Under the pieces are notes generated by a model. It ran no database searches, was not told the DNA's origin, and saw only the letters and a list, made by a program, of their open reading frames with translations. A DNA stretch of 64,000 nucleotides. Source: Areca catechu (Eukaryota > Streptophyta > Magnoliopsida > Arecales > Arecaceae). Positions 11,977-23,160 of the stretch are shown piece by piece. The translations under genes were made by a program, and so were the position numbers. Location of the stretch: positions 16,216,827-16,280,826 of the forward strand of contig CM038051.1 of NCBI GenBank assembly GCA_021397845.1, read 5' to 3'. Within the stretch, counting starts at the first letter, position 1. Every line of letters starts with the position of its first letter.

Positions 11977-12127
11977 AAGTAGGGATCGAGATTTTTTAGG
12001 GAACCGGAAAAAATGGCGATGGTTTGATTTTTTTGGGTCTGAACCAGAGTGAGGCGGTCGCCGAAGGTAAGCCACCCCATCATTTCATGAATGGCACAAA
12101 TTTGTGGAAATCCAGTGTACCGTAACC

Positions 12128-12285
12128 ATAGATTTTTTTTTTTAAAAAAAAAAATAGAGAGGATAAATCCTGTTACAGCTATCCCTTATATTTTCATTTA
12201 TCAGGATAATATTTGATGCGAGACATAATTTTTACTATCTTTATGCATCTAATAATAAGTACGTCAACCACTAAGATGTGTTTGG
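12128..12285 (-). mobile_element. SINE fragment
   Basis: A T-run followed by A's (12128-12152) leads into AGAGAGGATAAATCCTGTTA and CAGCTATCCCTTATATTTTC, ending near AAGTACGTCAACC. The same order occurs at 51400-51560 and 51770-51910. On the minus strand this is the 3' body and poly(A) tail of a dispersed SINE, cut before its tRNA-like head. Confidence 0.6.
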
Positions 12286-13505
12286 TGGAACGGGAACGAG
12301 GACCGTAACCATGGTTGAGGGATGCGAAATGGTCTTGATCATGCCATGACATGCACCACCGTTTTTAAACTGCCAATCTAAAGCATCGGCGCTTGCCTTA
12401 TAATTATTGAGAATTTTTAACTTAAAGCTGGCTTGTGTGTAAATAGATTTATTGGTTTATCAACAGATGAAATGTAAACAGGCAAGTCAATTTCTTCGTT
12501 TTTATGCTGCTGAAAATAGGTGGCTGAACTAAACTATCGCAGATGGCACGGGCTGAAATTTTGCATCAATAGCCCTCGTAATGCTCGCTTGAGCCTGTCA
12601 CATCCCCATCCTTCGCCTAATATCTCATGCTCGAGTCCAGCTCCAGGATGCTTTCTAAAATCCGGTGGTGAGTACTAGTTTTGATTGTTGTTATTTTTCC
12701 TCCAATTTATAGGTGATGTCTCGGATTGTGGTTTTTCAAAAAAAAAACCACAAATTATGTTATAAATTATAATCGGACGGCCGGGCAGATTGAATTAGGC
12801 CTTCGATGTACTCAGGATAGCTCAAAGTGCAAGTTCGAGCATGGCTTGATCCATTTAGGCTGGAACTGGATCGGTCCAAAGTCCATTACCTGAGACTGGA
12901 CTAGACCGGCTCAATAAACTTCGGGGACCAAATTTTTAGCATATCGAGCTAGACTTCGGGCTGTAAAATATAGTCAATTTAATTTTTAGGCCAAAGGATA
13001 CGGTACGAAAATTTTTTAAAATATTATCGAAAATTTGATCCAATTTTGGACTGGGCCGGCCCAATGGGCTTTGGGCCGCTCAGTTCCAGCCCTAGATCCA
13101 TTGGCCCAATTTATTGGTGCTTCCAACTGGAATTTCATCTTGGTCGGGCCCATTTCTATTGGGCCAGCTCAAGTTTCAGCTAGACGGTTCATGTGTCTGC
13201 ACCGATGAAAGCTAGTTTCGGAACTCCTACCATGACATCAAGCAAATCAAGTCAAGATCCTTCGGCACAGATTAACCACGAACAGGTTGTGAAGACGGTT
13301 ACAAACCCCAAACTATCTGCAATTGGTCGCATAAGGGTTTTCGATGTGAACTAATCCTATAAATTATCAAGACAAATTAAATTTGACCTCGAACCATTTC
13401 TTCATGAGTCCTGTTGCCACGTCATGGGGGTCATATCTCTTGCACAAAAGGATATATCCACATTCCTTCATGCAAAACCACCATGGATCGTACAATGATC
13501 ATTTC
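12286..13505. other. Intergenic, no gene seen
   Basis: Contains a stretch rich in GGCCCAAT / GGGCCGG motifs (12840-13190) on both strands, perhaps the end of an unidentified DNA element. No coding signal was found. Confidence 0.4.
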
Positions 13506-13507
13506 AA

Positions 13508-13650
13508 CATATATGCAGAGGATGAATATATTAATTTTTCTATAGCTGTTGTAGCCGTTTCCCATCCGAAAGTGAGTACATCAACCTGACTACCACTGAC
13601 GCCGTGAGAAAAGTCTCACAACCAACTACACCACTCATCAATGGTATGAA
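13508..13650 (-). mobile_element. SINE fragment
   Basis: CCGTTTCCCATCCGAAAGTG, AGTACATCAACCTGACTACCAC and GTGAGAAAAGTCTCACAACCAACTAC match the order in the larger copy at 45160-45780. Only the middle and the head side remain. Confidence 0.6.
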
Positions 13651-14860
13651 TACAAAAGTTTAAAATGCTTCGAGACATGTAGATATTATATAAAATCTAA
13701 GGGATAATATCAGAAAAGAAAATCGATCATTCTTCGGTACGAAAGATCGATACAAGCTGAAGATCGATCATTCTTTGATGCCAAAGATACAGGTCTAATA
13801 CATCGTCGTCGCAAAGGCAAGAGTTTTGGTCAGCAGCAAATTTGTTACTAAAATGAAAATGTTATGTATCCTAAAGCTTTTTTTTTTTTTTTTTGTAATA
13901 ACCCTTTTTTTCTTTTCCTTTAATAGCATGCTATCTCTATAAGTTGTTTGTGATCATCACTGGAATAGATGCACAAGAGCTGGCATGAATTAATGGCTTC
14001 TGTCTGATTCGCTCTCCGGTTGCATTAGACAAGATTTGCTTCCAACTGGCGTAAATTCGTGGCAACAACAACAGCCACCGATTTAAAGTTTTAACCGCAT
14101 CTTTACCTGCAATTGCGAAGATCCTACGGGTACCGTCGCATTGACACGCTGCCGGCCGATCATCCTTCTAAAAAAAGGCATCGATAACGCTGGTCGCTTG
14201 AGTTATTAGTGGACAGGACTTGAATGTGTGCAAAGAAATCTGACCAAAAAGAAAGAAAGGGAAAAAGAATATATAATTGATGTATGTACTTCAAGATTCA
14301 AACTAAGATCTCGGTTTCTAGAGATGCATGCAAAAAGAAAACAGGAGATCAGAGACTAAGCAAAAGAGCCAATGTGATGAGGGAGATGGTTCTTGTTTTT
14401 AATTTTAGAGATATGATCGAAATCCCACCTCTTATGTTCTAACCCAAAACATCTCTTCAACGAGGCTAGCTTCTTTAATATATTTTCTTGGATTTTTTTT
14501 AAACAAATGTTGCTTAGACGAAACAATTAGTTTGCCCTCGCTTTCCTGACAATCCACCAAAATTATTTTTTCTTTTTCTTTATGTATGGAATTAGATAAT
14601 TATCCAACCAACTAAATAAGATCATAATATTTTATTACTATTTTTTTTTTATGAAAGCAGTCTCCAAATTCAATCTTTCAATAATCCATCATTTTTTAAA
14701 ATCCCTCGACTACCATGCCCACCCTCACCCCAATTGGACCTGGAGACCTGATTGCACCGTGTTTGCTCGATTAGAAACGATGCATGGATAAAGGTTAAAA
14801 TCTTGGTACTCGCCTCATGCTATGACTTATTTAAAAATTAAATAATTTTGTTGCCGTATG
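13651..14860. other. Intergenic, no gene seen
   Basis: AT-rich. The block 13655-13790 (TGCTTCGAGACAT, then GATCGATCATTCTT) is similar to the reverse complement of about 25285-25380, so it is a dispersed repeat of unknown type. A 20-bp T-run is at 13877. Confidence 0.4.
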
Positions 14861-14867
14861 GATCGTC

Positions 14868-15095
14868 GTGACCTGCAGCTCTAACGCATCGGGGTTTCTT
14901 CCGGATTCTCTACTTCCGTCTCATGACCGGCTCGCTGGCCTGCTCGAAGAGATCCTGCAAGACAGAAAAATATTGGACCGGGGATTCCGGCGAAGGCACT
15001 CCGACGATCAAGTCAGTGGAACAATTGAAAGGAACAGATACCTCTGGGACGGAGAGCTTGGAAGACTCTACGCTTTCAGAGGGTGATAGAGGAAA
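14868..15095 (-). mobile_element. LTR fragment, Ty3/gypsy type
   Basis: On the minus strand the order TGACTTGATCGTCGGAGTGC, then a CGCCGGAATCCCCGGTCC stretch, then TTGCAGG is the R/U5 signature of plant Ty3/gypsy LTRs. The same string in plus orientation occurs at 60733-60800. A short open frame in it (14868-15086) is LTR sequence, not a gene. Confidence 0.55.
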
Positions 15096-15700
15096 AGATA
15101 ATAAATTTTTAAATCTACCTTTGACTTCCTTTGACCACTATACAAATTTGTCTTTTCTATTTTATTTTAAAAAAGTTTCCTTAGTTGATACTTATATAAT
15201 GTTAATAGATATAAATATGATATAGATTGTTCTACAAGTACAAACGAGTCATGTTGCTTGTGTGCTACGTACTCAAGCTTGATTCATTTTAATTAGTTAT
15301 GATTGAGTTCGAGAAGTTTAAATAGGTTTTTTGAGTTAAACTCAAGTAGTAAGATATTCGATTTAAAAGTTTATGAATCTTTTTGAATTTATATATTTTT
15401 AATAATATTTTTTATTTAAAGTATATATATTAATACAAATATATTATTATTAGGGTAAGGTTTATGTTTGAGCTTGAGCTTAAGATATTAAAACTTAATC
15501 AAATTTAAATCTAGTTTTAAATCTGAGTATTTTGAAATGAGCCAGCACTTTTAACTACATAATTCATGCCAGGCTAGATTGCACCCCTAGGTTGATCTAC
15601 AATTATAAATGTGAAAAGTGGCAAAAAAGCAATGATATCATAGGTGCTAAAATTTTAAATGGTTATTTTTATAAAAAAAACCATATCTTAAATTTGATAA
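15096..15700. other. AT-rich, no gene seen
   Basis: Very AT-rich DNA with ATATATT runs between the LTR scrap and the foldback element. Nothing recognised. Confidence 0.4.
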
Positions 15701-15704
15701 TTAA

Positions 15705-17785
15705 ATATTTAGATAAATTATGTTTATAGTTTCTGAATTAAATCGAGATTTTTTAAAAGGTTTCTAAAATACAGAAAGCTACTATTTAATTCATATATTT
15801 TTTGAATCCTTTTAGTATGGTCATTTTCATAGATTTCAGCCATTTTCTCTTACTAGAATTCTAGTTGGTGATAACTAGCGCTTACGTGATAAAAACCATC
15901 TAAATGAAAAAGACATGGCATTAATAGAGTTGACCTGGCATAATGGATGAAAAATTTTATTTTGCCGATGTGATATGGACAATATTATTGCATTTGCATT
16001 GAAATTTTATCTGAAAGTATCCAATCACCAAGCGATATATTAGCATCAATTTGCCACATCATTACCCATATATCATAAATTATAATTTTGATCCGTTAGA
16101 TTTTACAAATATTTTTAATGAGATCCTTGTATTTTAAAAAATACTTAATTAGATCTATTGATTTTCAAATATGGTTTAATGTAACATTCCTAGCATAGTG
16201 GTAAAGAAGGTGATCATTCTAATATAGGATGAGTCATTAGATGCATTTAAAAAGTTGAAAGTGACAGCGGTATTCGAAACAAGGAGGCTGAGTCTAGATC
16301 TGAAGATGGTCCCAAAATAGACCATATTCGATGAAGACCATCACTCTGAATGAAATAGTAATAGTAAAGAAATATGCAGCCTTAGCATTTTTAATTTTAT
16401 AATTATCGAGCTTATTGTCGCTACCAATTTCTCCTTAAAAGGTATAGATTAGCAATCGTGGACCATGCAACTAAAGATCTCATGCATTTGCTCTAGTTGG
16501 AGTAGAATAGTTAAATTAAGAAAATAAATAAATCAAAAGTAGAAATTATTTTCTTTATCTGTTTTTTATCCTTGTTTATTTTTTAATATTTTCATTCTTT
16601 TTAGATTTAGATCAAATTCTTTATGCTTGCCTTATATATATTTATATCTATTATATCCGTGTGATTGATGTTATACATATGTCATGATGATGTAAATTTT
16701 TTAATATATATTTATGTCTATTATGGTAGTAAGTAGGAGGGAAAGGAGGATGTTAAGAGTATAATCGGAGATAGAGTAGAATCATCAATATAATAATATA
16801 TTATCAATATATATACATATATTAAAAATAATATATATTATCTTTTTTATTAGTTTTAACTATCAAAGTTATATTAATTTAAATTAAATTATACTTAAAA
16901 TCATGGGACCTAATTAGAGTTTTTTTAAACTATAAGGATCATTTAAAATATTTGTAAAACTTAGATGATAAAAATCGTATTTGATGGTATATAGATAATA
17001 TAATGGTATATGGATAATGCAATAATATAGATGCTAATATGTCACTTGGCTATTAGATACATTTAGACAAAATTTCATAGTAGATATTATGTCAGCATCC
17101 AAATGCCATGTCTTCAGCAATGCTACATCAATAAAATATTTTTTTTTGGATGATTGCATGATATATAGAAGCTGACGTGTCTCTTAGCTATTAGATATTT
17201 TTAGATAAAATTTCATAGCATATGCCACATTATCATTAGATGCCATGTTATCATCAATGCCATGTCAGTGAAATATTTTTTTTTTCGATGATGGTGTGGC
17301 TTATGGATGTTGATCCATTTCTTGATTATTAAACACTTCGGGACAAAATTTTATAGCAAATACTATATCATCATCAATACCATATTAGTAAAATAAAATT
17401 TTTCATCTACAATGATTTACCAGATGGATGTTGATGTGACAAAAATCAACAGTAGATACCATGTCATCACCAATATATTATGTCAGTAAATAAAAAATTT
17501 TATTCATTATACTACGTATCATTATCATCTAAATGCCATATCATCTACACATGCATGCCATCTCTATTAATGCTACATCATTTTTGTTTCAATAATTTTT
17601 ACCATATAAGCACTAATTATCGTCAGCTAAGATTTTTGATGAGAAAAATATCTAGAATTAGATAAAATAATTATTTTAACATAATTTAAAAAGTATAGGA
17701 AGTAGATATTAATTTTTTTGTAATTCATGATTTTTTTTTTAAAAAAAAATCTGATTTAGTCCGTGTACTTAAAATATAATTTATT
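15705..17785. mobile_element. Foldback DNA element with long inverted arms
   Basis: The left arm (about 15705-16150), reverse-complemented, aligns with the right arm (about 16900-17785). Matching landmarks are ATATTTGTAAAA, GATGCTAATAT then CGCTTGG/CACTTGG, AAATTTC, TAAGCGCTAGTTAT versus TAAGCACTAATTAT, and ACTAAATCAG versus ATTAAATCGAG at the tips. The middle (16150-16900) has no coding signal. This is the shape of a non-autonomous Mutator-like or foldback transposon. The right arm is about twice as long because it carries the tandem repeat listed separately. The element's exact ends and target duplication could not be fixed by eye. Confidence 0.7.
17025..17475 (+). repeat. About 120-140-bp tandem repeat in the foldback arm
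   Basis: Three to four copies start at about 17030, 17168, 17307 and 17426 with GATGCTAATATGTCAC, GAAGCTGACGTGTCTC, GATGTTGATCCATTTC and GATGTTGATGTGAC. Each continues with ...ACAAAATTTCATAG... ATGCCATGTC... The other arm has only one unit. Confidence 0.7.
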
Positions 17786-18094
17786 CTGAATATTTCCTAC
17801 AACTTTCTTAAATTTCGTTTTTTTTGTGATAATTTTTTAGAATTGTTTTATAAGCAAACCTAGAAGGCATCCTGTTTCTCTTTTCCACGCACCTGGACAA
17901 CATGAAGAGAAATAGTTCTCGGTTTTTTCTCAGACGTTGGATCGCGGTCCCCACTTTGGCATGCTTCTTCCTCCCCAAGAAAAGCCCTCCCGTTCCCGTC
18001 ACCCCAGAGATCTCTGCAGCCCGGAGTAACCAATATGGATGCAAAACTAATTGCACCGCTAAACTTCGGCAATCCAGTCTAGTTTTCTACTGCG
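17786..18094. other. Short spacer, no gene seen
   Basis: Lies between the foldback element and the copia element. Overlapping open frames on both strands (17808-18102) have no family resemblance. Confidence 0.4.
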
Positions 18095-18099
18095 TACCT
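18095..18099. repeat. Target site duplication TACCT (left) of the copia element
   Basis: TACCT at 18095-18099 directly abuts the left LTR and is repeated at 24882-24886 after the right LTR. Five bp is the usual copia integration footprint. Confidence 0.85.
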
Positions 18100-18865
18100 T
18101 AAAAAAAAAAAAAAAAATGAAACAAAATTTTTTTTTAATAAAATTATTAATAATACGGTCAAGCACGTAATTACGATATAATCAACAAGAAATAAATAAA
18201 TAAATAGAAAAATATAAGAAACAAGAATAAAAACCAGCGAGAGACGGAAATTTTACGTGGTTCATCCAAACTGGGCTACGTCCACTGCGGCACAGGATCT
18301 GCAAGGCTTAACTAAGAGTTGAATTAGGTACAAGCCCTCGAAACACTCTCTCTCAGAAACTCTTTTAAGGGTCTCTCAGAAACTCTTTTAATTCCTTTAA
18401 AAGATTTCAGGATTTCTCTCAAATACACCCGGAGGTACTTACAAAACCTCAGATATTCTCTCTGAAATCTCACTCACAAGCCTCTCCAAAAACCTTTTTT
18501 TGCATCAATAATCATAAAACTTCACGGCCTCTGTTTATATAGAGTATAAGAAACATGGCTCGTCGGTATCCAAGAACCAAAAAACACAAAACTCTAGACT
18601 CCCGATCTCCGTAGAATACTTCTGGGCAGTTGGATATCGCTGTGCCAAAATTCGTGCGCGCAGAAACGGAACCCAAAATTCGTGCGCCCGTGCCCGCATC
18701 TTCCCGCGTCCTGGTTCGTGCCTGCACGCGTCCTGGCCTGCGCGCACTTGTGCGCGTATCTACCCGTGTCCTGTCTCGTGCCTGCGCGCGTCCTGGCCTG
18801 TGTACGTGGACTGTGGGGCTTCGGTTTTGAGGCTTTCAGATGGAAAATAATCTCCATCTACAACA
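18100..18865 (-). repeat. 3' LTR of the copia element
   Basis: 766 bp, matching 24116-24881. It ends on the plus strand in CCATCTACAACA. On the minus strand TATATAAACAGAGG (about 18530-18543) is the likely LTR TATA box. A GC-rich GCGCGCGTCCTGGCCTG repeat lies at 18700-18800. The outer end has decayed from TG to TA and expanded into an A-run. Confidence 0.92.
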
Positions 18866-18891
18866 ATCTCGCACTTGGAGATTAATTGACA

Positions 18892-20266
18892 TCAACCTTT
18901 GATCAGCCTTCTTTCTCTGTGCCGCAATCTCTTGGAAAGGTTTACCAAGTTGCAACAAAAACTCAACTTGTCTCTGCTCACAACCTTGGTGAACATATCT
19001 GCAGGGTTCTTGGCACCATCAATCTTCTCCAGCTTCAGCCACTTCTCATCCAACACACTGCGTATGAAATGATACCTAAGCTGAATGTGCTTGGTTCTTA
19101 AGCTCTTCAATCTTCCTCATACTAGAACCTGCTACAAGCATATCGTCCACATACAAGGATAAAACAATAAACTCATTATTTACGAATCTCTGGTAGTACA
19201 CGCAGTGATCTGACTGGCATCTGGTGAAGCCCTTCTCTAGCATGAAACTGTCAAACTTGAGGTACCACTGTCGCGGAGCCTGCTTCAGACCATACAAGAT
19301 TTTCTTCAGTCTGCAGACCATGTCTTCCTTTTCCCTGACCTGGAAACCTTCTGGCTGGTGCATGTACAGCTCCTCCTCCAAATCTTCATGAAGAAATGCT
19401 GTCTTCACATCTAGCTGCTCTAGATGAAGATCCTCCACTACTACCATGCTCAGAATCACCCTGATGGATGTCATCTTAACCACTGGAGAAAAAATCTCCT
19501 GAAAGTCAATTCCCTCTTTCTATGCATAACCTTTGACAACTAACATTGCCTTGTATCTTTTGGTACCATCGGCCTCATTCTTCATCTTTTACACCCATTT
19601 GTTGAACAGAGCTTTTTTGCCAGCGGGTAACTTCACAAGATCCCAAGTCTTGTTCTGCTTCAAAGAGTCCATCTCCTCTTTCATAGCCAACTCCCACTTG
19701 ACCTTAGCTTCATCCTGCATGGCTTCAACAAAACACTCTGGTTCTCCAGAATCTGTGTACAAAACATAATCATTAGCATAATACCTCTGTGATGGCCTGG
19801 TAACCCTCGTGGACCTACTCAACTATGGGGACACCGGCTGAGGTATCGGTGTATGCATGTGGCTGTCTGCTTCAATCGCATCTTCCTCCTCCACATCCTC
19901 AAAGTTTCCATCTTCAGTTTGCACTCGGGGAATCTCTCCATCTCTGACGGGATCGAGTTCTATAAACTCATGTTTCTTTTCTTCCACTGCATCCTTACTG
20001 TCTTTGTAAGTATGCTCTTCATCAAATACCACATTCCTGCTTTGAATGATCTTATTGTTCTGAAAATCTCAGAGCTTGTAGCCATACTCATCGCCACCGT
20101 ATCCAATGAAAACATACTTTGTAGACTTTGAGTTTAACTTACTCCTCTTCTCTTTCTCAATCAGAGAATAAGCAATACAGCCATACACTTTAAGAAAAGA
20201 AAGTTTCACAAGTTTTTCTGTCCAAACCTCCTCTGAAATCCCACCATCCAATGCACTGGATGGACT
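18892..20266 (-). pseudogene. Copia pol 3' part: integrase end, RT, RNase H tail
   Basis: Downstream of the nested LTR, one frame reads ISEEVWTEKLVKLSFLKVYG, YVFIGYGGDEYGYKL, then the RT domain: WELAMKEEMDSLKQNKTWDL, EQLDVKTAFLHEDLEEELYM, QPEGF, LKKILYGLKQAPRQWYLKFD and the catalytic LSLYVDDML. Stops at about 20068, 19823, 19589 and 19535 are single-codon nonsense changes in the same frame. At about 19100 the RT fuses to the end of RNase H (TKHIQLRYHFIRS, then AKNPADMFTKV) in another frame. The RT thumb and the RNase H catalytic part are missing. No reverse transcription is possible from this copy. Confidence 0.9.
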
Positions 20267-20271
20267 CCTGT
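20267..20271. repeat. Target site duplication CCTGT (left) of the solo LTR
   Basis: CCTGT occurs at 20267-20271 and again at 22214-22218. Removing one copy plus 20272-22213 restores the copia integrase frame across ...YLINR / SPSSALDGG... Confidence 0.93.
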
Positions 20272-20639
20272 TGTAATATTCGGCTTGGGCTGAAGTCGGC
20301 AGGCCCAGCCGACTTCAACCCAAACCAACGAAAAAAAAAAAAATAGAGGAGAGGGAGGCGGAGTGGAACAGGGGATTACCTTCTTCCTCATCCGATCGAG
20401 GATTTCGCCGGAGAAGTCGGGGGAGAGAGAGAGAGATGGACGGCAACGAGGTTTAGTTGGAATGGAACTCCGATAGGTGGAGTTCGTTTCCCAAACGTCG
20501 AAGGAACCGTCGGGAGTTTGTTTTTAAATCCCCTCCACCGTCGTCGAAACAGATCCATCGGGCTCCCTCCACGGCACTTCTTCCTCTCCGGCGAGCATCC
20601 AGGAGTTCGGCGAAGTCAGGTAAGGGTTTTTATGAGTTC

Positions 20640-20665
20640 TTTTAAAAGAAAAAGGGGGGGGGGGG
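20640..20665. repeat. Homopurine and G run in the solo LTR
   Basis: TTTTAAAAGAAAAAGG is followed by an 11-12 base G run. Homopolymers of this kind are prone to assembly indels. Confidence 0.6.
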
Positions 20666-21317
20666 CGAATCTATTTTTCCGGTTTGGGGACTGTGGATCC
20701 ACGGGTGGCTTCGCCGCCGCCATCCGCCGTCTGTCGAGATGTCTTCCCGGAGACCTTCTTCCTTGGTCGCCGGTAGCCGGGGGGAAAGGCCGGATCGGTT
20801 TGGTTCAGGCGAGGCAAGGGGAGGGACCGTTTGGGAGAAAGAAGAAAGAAGGAAGAAAAGAGGAAGAAAAAAAAAGTTTGGTTTTGGGTTCGGGGAAAGG
20901 AAAAAATATATATATATAGTAATGATAATAATAATAATAATATTAATAAGAGAGAGAAAGAGGAGAGAGAAGGAAGAGGAGAGAGGAAGAAGAGAGAATC
21001 CAGGGATTTTCTCGAAATTCATGAAATTCGGGAATTTAGATTTTAATTAAATTATTTATTAATGTAGGGAATCAGTCTTTTGAGCAGGGAGGCATCGCGC
21101 AAAAAGTCGAGTACTGACTAGTGTCCAATATATTAGGATTGGCGATAAGGTAAGGAAATTCTGTATCGATCATTCTTTTATGCATGAGTTTATATATGCA
21201 TTGACACGTATGATATATATTATGTGGCATAGTTGTTTTCTTGTGATAGATAATGTATTTTTTTAACATTATTGTCGTCGGTATTTCATGCATGATGTTA
21301 TAGAGAAAATTGATATC

Positions 21318-21465
21318 CGGATGGGTTGGACCATGATACCGGATTGCTAAACAAGTTGAACAATGAAACCGGATATCGAGTGGGTTGGACCACGATATCG
21401 GTTAATACAATGGTTGGACCATGACATCGGTTATCGAGTGGGTTGGACCATGATACCGGTTGTCG
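21318..21465 (+). repeat. GGGTTGGACCATGATACCGG minisatellite
   Basis: Five degenerate copies of GGTTGGACCATGAYACCGGTT separated by ATCGAGTG spacers lie inside the solo LTR. Similar internal satellites are common in long gypsy LTRs. Confidence 0.8.
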
Positions 21466-22213
21466 AGAGGTCATAAAAGATGTTTTGACAAGTGTTATTA
21501 ATGTAAATAAGGTGTTTGGTCTAGCGATGCTACGGTTGCACCGTGGTTATACAGCCAGAGCCACGGGCTTTGTACGTGGGAGCCGGCCACGAGCGGATAG
21601 TACGTGGGACAGCTGAGCCACGGGCTTAGTACGTGAGCAGGATCGACCATAGTATACATGGTCGCTTTGTGGTTGCCAGTTATGGGCTGGTACATGACTG
21701 TGGCTAGTCCAGGACCCTAAAGATAAAGATTACGTAATGGAAATTACAAGGAAAAATTAAAATGTTATCGAAGTTTGTAATACATGAGGCTGAAATCATT
21801 TGATTGCATTGACATATCATATTGGGATTTTATTGTTTCAGAAAATTATATTATTACTTAGAATGATCATATAGATGCCTTACTGGGCTGTATAGCTCAC
21901 TTTCTATCCTTTTAAATTTTCAGAGACTCAGGACATATGACAAGATTTGGGCTGGGCGTGAGACGAAGACCTATACATGCTGAGTTAGTTAGAGTTAGAG
22001 TTTAGTTTCGATTACTGATGTTTGTTGTAAATCAGTAGATCAATAGTTGACTGATTTAATAAATGGATGCTACCTGATTAATTATATGATATTAGTTTTC
22101 TTTTGATATGTTGACTCTGGTGTAATTAGGCCTTGCATGATCTCTAGGGTAAAATCTAGGGTTTGTGCGGCTGGTCGCGTAGCCGATTCCGGTATTGAAT
22201 TCGGGGCGTGACA

Positions 22214-23059
22214 CCTGTTGATCAAATACACCGCGGTGTCCAGTGCTGCCGCCCAAAAATATGTAGGTAAACCCGAGTCAAATCTCATACTCCCCTCTCT
22301 CTCAAGAATGGTCCTGTTCATTCTTTCTGCCACACCATTCTGCTCTGGTGTCCCTGGGACGGTCTTGATCCTTCTGATTCCATGCTTTGCGTAGTAAACA
22401 TCAAACTCTCTGCTGCAGTATTCACCACCGTTATCTGTCTTGAGACACTTGAGGCTTGCTCCAGTCTGGTTTTCACACATGACTCTTCATCTCTTGAAGA
22501 TGCCAAAAATCTCAGACTTTTCCTTCATAGCAAACACCCAGACTTTCCTGCTGAAATCATCTATAAACGTGATAAAGTACTTATTGCCCACATATGATGC
22601 CACTGGTGCTGGACCCCAGACATCTGAATGAACCAACTCCAGCCTTTCAGTCTTCTTCTGAGTTCTTGCTAACTGAAAACTTACTACTTTCTGCTTATCA
22701 TAGATACACTCTTCACAAAACTCTAGATTCACCTTCTTTAGCCCAGGTAGAAGCTCTCTCCTGTGTAGAATACTCAAGTTCTTCTCACTAAGATGACCGA
22801 GCTTCCTGTGCCATAATGTAGTCAATGTACACGTATCTCCTGTTGCCACTGAAACTGAACTCTCACTGTCTGCCAAGAAGTAGAGAGTGCCAATCCGCTT
22901 CCCCTTGACAACAACCATAGATCCTTTAGTAATCTTCCACTGAGAATTATCAAAGACGGATACATAACCCTCATCATCAAGTTGACTGGTAGAAATTAGG
23001 TTTTTCCTTAACTCTGGAATGTATCTGGCTTGTGCAAGTCTCAATTCTCCGCCTGTCAT
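22214..23059 (-). pseudogene. Copia integrase 5' part (GAG-pre-integrase and catalytic core)
   Basis: The frame from 23059 reads LAQARYIPELRKNLISTSQL, then the zinc-binding HHCC region (LWHRKLGHLSEKNL ... FCEECIYDK), then the core with the DDE residues: Asp in HSDVWGP, Asp in KCLKTDNGGEY, Glu in GTPEQNGVAERMNRT. A TGG-to-TGA stop at about 22487 interrupts it. The frame runs to YLINR, where the solo LTR enters at 22213. It is offset from gag by one frameshift at about 23050-23060. Confidence 0.92.
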
Positions 23060-23160
23060 GGCTTCAGTACAATTGTTCCTCTACCAACAATTTTGCACTG
23101 CTATCCATAGCCAACTATGACATGACCAAAATCTCCTTGGACAAAATCTGAAAATAGGTA

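Larger units (their letters stand above)
20272..22213 (+). mobile_element. Solo LTR, Ty3/gypsy (Tekay/Del-like), nested in the copia element
   Basis: A 1942-bp insert with the canonical ends TGTAATATTCGG and GGGGCGTGACA, flanked by CCTGT, containing no gag or pol. That is what LTR-LTR recombination leaves. It has a TATA-like AT run (20906-20919) and AATAAATGG near the 3' end (about 22057), which favours plus orientation. The GTGACA terminus and large size recall plant Tekay/Del LTRs; that clade assignment is inference. Open frames inside (20457-20919 and others) are LTR artefacts. Confidence 0.88.

Noticed and set aside
20457..21050. Overlapping open frames on both strands that could be read as small genes
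   Set aside because: They lie inside the nested solo LTR, bounded by TG...CA and a 5-bp target duplication, and are low in complexity.
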